A DNA stretch of 10,120 nucleotides, from assembly GCA_023392185.1 (NCBI GenBank), contig JAEVZP010000008.1:1-10120 (forward strand), given 5' to 3'. The notes beneath the pieces were generated by a model. It worked only from the letters and a program-made list of their open reading frames with translations. It ran no database searches and was not told the origin of the DNA. This document shows positions 6,153-10,120 of this stretch, in pieces; within the stretch, counting starts at the first letter, position 1; every line of letters begins with the position of its first letter. Position numbers and translations under genes: made by a program. Origin of the DNA: Bacteroidota bacterium. Lineage in GTDB: Bacteria; Bacteroidota; Bacteroidia; Chitinophagales; Chitinophagaceae.

Positions 6153-7055
6153 GTGCCGGTTCAAAATACGCGTCTCGCCTACTTCTGTTATGCTTTTATC
6201 GCCTTCGTCTGGGGCACAACTTATCTCGGCATTAAAGTCGCCATTGAGGCCTATCCTCCGTTTCTGATGGCCGGTGCGCGGCAGGTAGTTGCTGCGTTTC
6301 TGATGATTCCACTGCTCTTTATCGGGACGCGGAAGCCAATAAACATTTCCCCAAAAATGCTTTGGCAAAACGCCCTTATCGGCTTTTTGATGATTACGGT
6401 GGGCAACGGCGTGGTGAGCTGGGCAGAGAATGTGGTGCCGAGCGGTGTGGCTGCGCTGGTGTGCAGCGCCATGCCGATTTCCGTAGTCTTGCTGAGCTTT
6501 TTTTCTTTTACCAAAGACCGGCTCAAGCCTATCACGATTGTTGGTATGCTGCTTGGTTTTCTGGGAGTGGCCCTGATTTTCCGGTCGGATGTAGCGGCGC
6601 TGGGCAACCGGCACTATCTCGTCGGCATCCTGGGGCTCCTGATTGCCACTTTTGGCTGGGGTGGCGGCTCCCTGCTGATGAAACGCTGGGGCAATAGCAG
6701 CGGAAACGCAACGCTCGACGTGATGCTGCAAATCTTTTTCGGCGGCCTCATCATGCTTTTGCTCAGTCCTACGTTCGAAAATTACTCCGGTATAACCTGG
6801 TGGAATCCGCGGGCGCTGTTGGCTTGGGGCTATCTCGTGGTTTTTGGCTCAATGCTGGCGATGCTGGCGTATAAATATGCGCTCAGGCACCTGCCCGTCA
6901 GCTTTGTAACCAGTTATGCCTATATCAATCCGCTGGTAGCTGTGGTTCTGGGCGCTTTGTTTTATAAAGAACCGCTCAAAATCTGGACGTTGGGGTCATT
7001 TACGCTGATTGCCGGGGGCGTCTTCCTGGTAAATAAAGGAAAAAGCGGTTCATAA
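6153..7055 (+). CDS. EamA/DMT-family membrane transporter
   Basis: 300 residues with about ten hydrophobic segments arranged as two EamA halves (roughly 10-140 and 150-295). AFVWGTTYLGIKVAIEAYPP (17-36) is the characteristic first-helix motif of the drug/metabolite transporter superfamily. The second half begins after HYLVGILGLLIATFGWGGGS and has SFVTSYAYINPLVAVVLGAL, the conserved end of the repeat. It should sit in the inner membrane and move a small metabolite, probably outward; the substrate cannot be told from sequence. The wording is closer to YedA-type members than to nucleotide-sugar transporters. The start is a GTG at 6153: the next methionine (residue 39) would cut off the first helix, and a promoter-like box lies directly upstream. 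It appears to be a single-gene unit, and no terminator hairpin is visible after it. Confidence 0.9.
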   Translation: MPVQNTRLAYFCYAFIAFVWGTTYLGIKVAIEAYPPFLMAGARQVVAAFLMIPLLFIGTRKPINISPKMLWQNALIGFLMITVGNGVVSWAENVVPSGVAALVCSAMPISVVLLSFFSFTKDRLKPITIVGMLLGFLGVALIFRSDVAALGNRHYLVGILGLLIATFGWGGGSLLMKRWGNSSGNATLDVMLQIFFGGLIMLLLSPTFENYSGITWWNPRALLAWGYLVVFGSMLAMLAYKYALRHLPVSFVTSYAYINPLVAVVLGALFYKEPLKIWTLGSFTLIAGGVFLVNKGKSGS

Positions 7056-7134
7056 ACAATTTGTGAATAATTTTATCCGGACACCAGTCGCCCGAAAACA
7101 AAAATTTAGTTTTTAAACTACCCCACTCTTTTAG

Positions 7135-7142
7135 CATTTTTG
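7135..7142 (+). promoter_or_regulatory. -7-like box (CATTTTTG) for the GEVED/Fn3 protein gene
   Basis: CATTTTTG matches TAnnTTTG except for its first base and lies 44 bases before the ATG at 7187. Some 15 bases upstream is the small palindrome TAGTTTTTAAACTA (7107-7120), which could be a binding site. The rest of the 131-base gap after the transporter gene holds only AT-rich sequence and the mini-ORF at 7149. Confidence 0.4.
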
Positions 7143-7148
7143 CTGTCT

Positions 7149-7190
7149 ATGCCCCAAACTGACCCGACAGCCGCTTCAACACCTTTATGA
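7149..7190 (+). other. 13-codon mini-ORF overlapping the next start as ATGA
   Basis: ATG 7149 opens MPQTDPTAASTPL and stops at TGA 7188-7190, which overlaps ATG 7187-7189. It begins about 6 bases after the -7-like box, so it would be the first codon or nearly so of the transcript. Ribosomes finishing it could restart on the main gene. No Shine-Dalgarno precedes either start. It may be coincidental. Confidence 0.35.
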
Positions 7191-9532
7191 AAAAAATTTT
7201 TACAGCAGCATTGCTGGCCGCCGCCGTCTCGGCCGGCGCCCAGTCTACCAATCCGGCCCCTTACTGTACGGGGGCCTTCACGACTACACAGGATTTCATT
7301 ACCAGTGTTTCGGTAGACCAATTCTTTAATAGTACTGCCGGAAATGTCTCCCCTACCGGTTATGACTATTATAATAATATCGCCGGGCCTACGCTTGCTG
7401 CGGGTGGCACCTACACGGCTACCATCGATTTTGCCAACTTCCCGACCGTTCACTATGTGGGTGTTTTTATCGACTTCAACGGCAACACCGACTTTAACGA
7501 CCCCGGCGAGTTGGTATTAAACCAATTCATTACCAACCAGCAGGGACAGCCTACCAGCCCGGCCGTGCAAAGCTTTACCGTTCCCGCGACGGCAACACCG
7601 GGTACGGTGCGGATGCGGGTTATTTTGCTGGAAGACGACGACTATACTTTTGGAACCCAAATCCAGCCGCCTGGACCTTATTCCTGTGTTCCCACATCCA
7701 GCCCAAACAACTTCCAGATGGGACAGACGCAGGACTATGATGTAGTTATTACCGGTGGCACCGGGCAGCAAGCTCCTTCGGCTACGACGCAGGCGGCCTC
7801 CAACATCACATCGGTCTCTGGAACCCTCAATGCTATTGTTACAGCCAACGGCGCGCCGACAACCATTGCTTTCGAATATGGCACCACCCCTGCTTATGGT
7901 CAAACCGCCAATGCCAATCCGGCGACCATGGCTGCAAACGTCAGTGGAACTGCGAATGCAGTACTTAATGGCCTGACACCCAACACGACCTATCACTACC
8001 GCGTGCAGGCGACCAACGCTGCGGGGACAAGCAATGGTGCCGACATGACCTTCACCACTGCTGCACCCGCTGCCCCGCTTCCAACGGTTACGACCGGCGC
8101 TGTTGCCAACGTTACGGCCACCAGCGCCCGGCTCAGTGGAACGGTGAATGCCAACGGCACTGCGACAGCCGTGCGCTTTGAATATGGTACCACCCCCGCC
8201 TTAACGCGGTCGGCCATCGCCAGCCCGGCCACTGTTTCCGGAAATACGACCACATCTGTGAGCGCTACTCCTACCGGCCTGCTGCCCTATACCACCTACT
8301 ATTATCGGATCCGGGCAACCAACGCCGGCGGCACCGATACCGGTGCCGTCCGGACCTTCCAGACCGGCACGGCAGCGCCTACAGCTACGGCTACAGCCGC
8401 AACCAGAATTACCAGCAGCACGGCTACAATGAACGGAAAAGTATCGGCCAACGGCGCGCCGACAACCGTCATTTTTGAGTATGGACTGACCACCGCCTAC
8501 GGCCTGACAGCAGCAGCCACCCCGGCTACCGTTTCCGGCACTGCCAACGTAAGCAAAGCGTTGACTGGCCTGATGCCCGGCACCACCTATCATTATCGCA
8601 TCAGGGCAACCAGCAGCCTCGGCACTACCGTGAGCAGCGACCGCACCTTCCAGACCAACGGACCGGAACCGGTAATTACTATTAACAATGCTACCCATGT
8701 TATCGATAGCGGAGCAGAAGTGAGCGGAACAGTCAATGCAAATGGCCTGGCCACTACGGTTGTTTTTGAATATGGAACCACCACAGCCTTTGGTCAGACC
8801 CTCGCTGCCACCCCGGCCACTGTTTCCGGAAATGCAACTGTTGCCGTGCATGCAACCCTTACCGGGCTCCAACCCAGCACAACCTATTACTACCGCATCG
8901 CAGCCACTAAAAACGGCGTAACCCAAACCAGTGCCCGCAAGTCTTTCCGTACCAATGCCGCCCAGCCGACGCCGGTGGTGACCACTACCAACGCCACACA
9001 GGTTTCCGGAAACAATGCTACACTCAATGGCACCGTAATTGCGAACGGCGGCGCGACGACAGCTATTTTCGAATATGGGCTGACCACCGCATACGGCCAA
9101 ACCGCGGTGGCCACACCGGATACCATCAACGGCGTGGCACCCACTTCGGTGAGCGCCGCGATCTCGGGATTGCTTCCCAACAAAACCTACCACTTCCGCC
9201 TACGGGCCACCAACCGGGGCGGCAGCAGCAGCGGCAGCAACCGTACTTTTAAAACCTCTGCCATGGGCGTTGTGGATTGGGAAGCCGAAAAAACCTTTGT
9301 CATTGCGCCGAACCCTTCGGGCGGTGTGATGCGCCTGTTGCAAAATGGGGCGCTGCCACAAAAGCCGTTAAAAGCAGTTTTCTTTAACCTGGCCGGACAA
9401 TGTGCCCTGCAAACCATTCCTGATGCTGACGGAACCATACATGCAGAAGCTTTGCCGGCCGGGCTGTATCAGTTACACCTCTCGGATAGCGAGGGGCGCC
9501 TCGAAGTGCACTCCGTTGCCATTCAGAAATAA
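7187..9532 (+). CDS. Secreted GEVED-domain protein with five Fn3-like repeats and T9SS sorting domain
   Basis: 781 residues. Signal peptide 1-18 (MKKIFTAALLAAAVSAGA/QS). Residues about 25-188 include FIDFNGNTDFNDPGELVL (94-111) and end TQDYDVVITGG, the pattern of the GEVED domain seen in Bacteroidota exoproteins. Then five repeats of about 93-96 residues (196-291, 299-393, 398-490, 495-589, 596-690), each with the sequence 'xGTVxANGxxTTVxFEYGTTxAYGQT', 'ATPATVSG', 'LTGLxPxTTYHYRIRATNxxG', 'FxT'. These are Fn3-like beta-sandwiches. Residues 704-781 (FVIAPNPSGG to HSVAIQK, with LPAGLYQLHLS) are a T9SS type A sorting domain. The product is probably a cell-surface adhesin or scaffold. No enzyme domain is visible. 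Threonine and alanine are abundant in the repeats. The start is fixed by the signal peptide. A 13-codon mini-ORF overlaps it, and a strong terminator follows 20 bases after the stop. Confidence 0.92.
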   Translation: MKKIFTAALLAAAVSAGAQSTNPAPYCTGAFTTTQDFITSVSVDQFFNSTAGNVSPTGYDYYNNIAGPTLAAGGTYTATIDFANFPTVHYVGVFIDFNGNTDFNDPGELVLNQFITNQQGQPTSPAVQSFTVPATATPGTVRMRVILLEDDDYTFGTQIQPPGPYSCVPTSSPNNFQMGQTQDYDVVITGGTGQQAPSATTQAASNITSVSGTLNAIVTANGAPTTIAFEYGTTPAYGQTANANPATMAANVSGTANAVLNGLTPNTTYHYRVQATNAAGTSNGADMTFTTAAPAAPLPTVTTGAVANVTATSARLSGTVNANGTATAVRFEYGTTPALTRSAIASPATVSGNTTTSVSATPTGLLPYTTYYYRIRATNAGGTDTGAVRTFQTGTAAPTATATAATRITSSTATMNGKVSANGAPTTVIFEYGLTTAYGLTAAATPATVSGTANVSKALTGLMPGTTYHYRIRATSSLGTTVSSDRTFQTNGPEPVITINNATHVIDSGAEVSGTVNANGLATTVVFEYGTTTAFGQTLAATPATVSGNATVAVHATLTGLQPSTTYYYRIAATKNGVTQTSARKSFRTNAAQPTPVVTTTNATQVSGNNATLNGTVIANGGATTAIFEYGLTTAYGQTAVATPDTINGVAPTSVSAAISGLLPNKTYHFRLRATNRGGSSSGSNRTFKTSAMGVVDWEAEKTFVIAPNPSGGVMRLLQNGALPQKPLKAVFFNLAGQCALQTIPDADGTIHAEALPAGLYQLHLSDSEGRLEVHSVAIQK
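7772..9256 (+). repeat. Five tandem Fn3-like coding repeats
   Basis: Approximate limits: 7772-8059, 8081-8365, 8378-8656, 8669-8953 and 8972-9256. The units keep the protein pattern FEYG(T/L)TxAYG, TYHYRIRAT and FxT, with short patches of near-identical DNA such as ACTGTTTCCGGAAAT in units 2 and 4. They are diverged enough that recent slippage is not obvious. Confidence 0.85.
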
Positions 9533-9552
9533 AAGCATCCAATTTTCTTTTG

Positions 9553-9592
9553 AAAAGAATGCCCCATCCGGAGCCGGATGGGGCATTCTTTT
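9553..9592. terminator. Perfect 18-bp stem terminator after the GEVED/Fn3 gene
   Basis: AAAAGAATGCCCCATCCG (9553-9570) pairs without mismatch with 9575-9592 around the loop GAGC. The stem ends in TTCTTTT on the right and begins with AAAAGAA on the left, so it could stop transcription from either side. It starts 20 bases after the stop codon. Confidence 0.92.
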
Positions 9593-9786
9593 GAAGACAG
9601 TGGAAAACGTAACCTTCCGGCAGTTTTGAAGCCGGAGTGATCCTGTAAGGAGACCTGCCTGTCAGTATATAAAACTTTACCTGGATACTGAAAGAGTCTT
9701 GCTTAGCTGCCGAATTTATATTAACAAAAATCGTTAATATAGCAAAAAAATTTGTGTTGGAAAAAACATTTCCGGGCAGTTTCGCG
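9593..9786. other. Non-coding gap between the terminator and the tatA promoter
   Basis: No gene-like frame, tRNA or recognised RNA is seen here. It holds a weak 6-bp hairpin (TCCGGC 9616-9621 with GCCGGA 9631-9636), the AT-rich inverted repeat at 9717-9741, and a TTTG at 9751-9754 that is too far from the -7 box to be a normal -33 element. Confidence 0.6.
9717..9741. repeat. 9-bp AT-rich inverted repeat upstream of tatA
   Basis: TATATTAAC (9717-9725) is the exact reverse complement of GTTAATATA (9733-9741), separated by AAAAATC. It lies 45 bases before the tatA -7 box, a position that suits a regulator-binding site. The stem is too weak for a convincing terminator, although an A-run follows. 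Confidence 0.45.
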
Positions 9787-9794
9787 TATTTTTG
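9787..9794 (+). promoter_or_regulatory. -7 promoter box (TATTTTTG) for tatA
   Basis: TATTTTTG is an exact TAnnTTTG match 29 bases before ATG 9824. Initiation about four bases after it would put the ATG of the 9-codon mini-ORF (9798) at the very 5' end of the mRNA. Confidence 0.55.
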
Positions 9795-9797
9795 TAA

Positions 9798-9827
9798 ATG
9801 CCTCCGGGTAGAATCTTAACCTTATGA
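9798..9827 (+). other. 9-codon mini-ORF overlapping the tatA start as ATGA
   Basis: ATG 9798 opens MPPGRILTL and stops at TGA 9825-9827, overlapping the tatA ATG 9824-9826. It sits 3 bases after the -7 box. As in the unit at 7149, the last sense codon is TTA and the overlap is TTATGA. It may couple translation of tatA to a leaderless start, or be chance. Confidence 0.4.
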
Positions 9828-10102
9828 CACCAACAAACGTTACCGCCCTGCCTTTTCTTTCTATGCCGAGTGGCGGAGAATGGTTTATTATCCTCATCGC
9901 TATCATCGTGCTTTTTGGTGGACGAAAAATTCCGGAACTGGCACGTGGTCTCGGTAAAGGCATCCGGGAGTTCAACGACGCCAAAGAAGGCGTAAAGAGC
10001 GAAATAGAGGCGGGTATGCGCAAGCCGGAAGCTACGCCGCCCACAAATACTACCATGGTAGATAAAGACGCAGCAGCGCCCCGGAACTCGCAGGTGCAAT
10101 AA
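9824..10102 (+). CDS. tatA: TatA/TatE-type subunit of twin-arginine protein translocase
   Basis: 92 residues. A short N-terminal stretch leads to GGEWFIILIAIIVLFGG (17-33): a glutamate just before a single membrane helix, ending in the FGG hinge. Then RKIPELARGLGKGIREF (34-50) and NDAKEGVKSEIE form the amphipathic helix that lies on the membrane, followed by a loose Pro/Thr-rich tail. TatA units assemble with TatC in the inner membrane to pass folded proteins with twin-arginine signals. Length and layout match TatA (about 90 residues in E. coli) better than the longer TatB. An in-frame TAG at 9809-9811 blocks upstream extension. A start at methionine 14 would also keep the helix, but 9824 is preferred for its position after the promoter and mini-ORF. 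No tatC is seen; it may lie beyond the right edge. Confidence 0.93.
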   Translation: MTPTNVTALPFLSMPSGGEWFIILIAIIVLFGGRKIPELARGLGKGIREFNDAKEGVKSEIEAGMRKPEATPPTNTTMVDKDAAAPRNSQVQ

Positions 10103-10120
10103 CACCTGTTTTCATCCGGT

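Overview
The window looks like chromosomal DNA of a Bacteroidota bacterium, probably of the Chitinophagales/Saprospirales type, though the rank below phylum is a guess. Three things point there. Two large secreted proteins end in a type IX secretion (T9SS) sorting domain. Start codons lack Shine-Dalgarno sequences. TAnnTTTG-like -7 promoter boxes lie shortly upstream of several starts. The DNA is moderately GC-rich, with AT-rich gaps between genes.

Layout. 1-417 (-): 5' part of an MtfA-like (M90) zinc peptidase gene that runs off the left edge. 539-2221 (+): 560-residue secreted T9SS protein followed by a strong hairpin terminator. 2419-2979 (-): REP-associated tyrosine transposase (RAYT) whose reading frame carries two copies of its own REP palindrome. 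2999-3161: four more copies at a regular 45-46 bp period. 3245-5368 (+): MutS2-type ATPase without the C-terminal Smr nuclease domain. 5418-6081 (+): small toxin-antitoxin-like pair whose PIN-domain toxin is broken by an apparent one-base deletion. 6153-7055 (+): EamA/DMT-family transporter with a GTG start. 7187-9532 (+): 781-residue secreted protein with a GEVED domain, five Fn3-like repeats and a T9SS sorting domain, followed by a perfect 18-bp terminator stem. 9824-10102 (+): TatA-type subunit of twin-arginine translocase.

The genes do not form one pathway. They are mostly single transcription units with their own promoter-like boxes; the only clear operon is the toxin-antitoxin pair. The accessory content is the RAYT/REP locus and the toxin-antitoxin remnant.

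Most worth a second look: the REP array and the in-frame REP pair inside the transposase; the frameshifted PIN toxin; and two mini-ORFs (13 and 9 codons) upstream of the GEVED/Fn3 gene and tatA, each starting just after the -7-like box and ending in an ATGA overlap with the main start codon. No complete new multi-gene system is evident.
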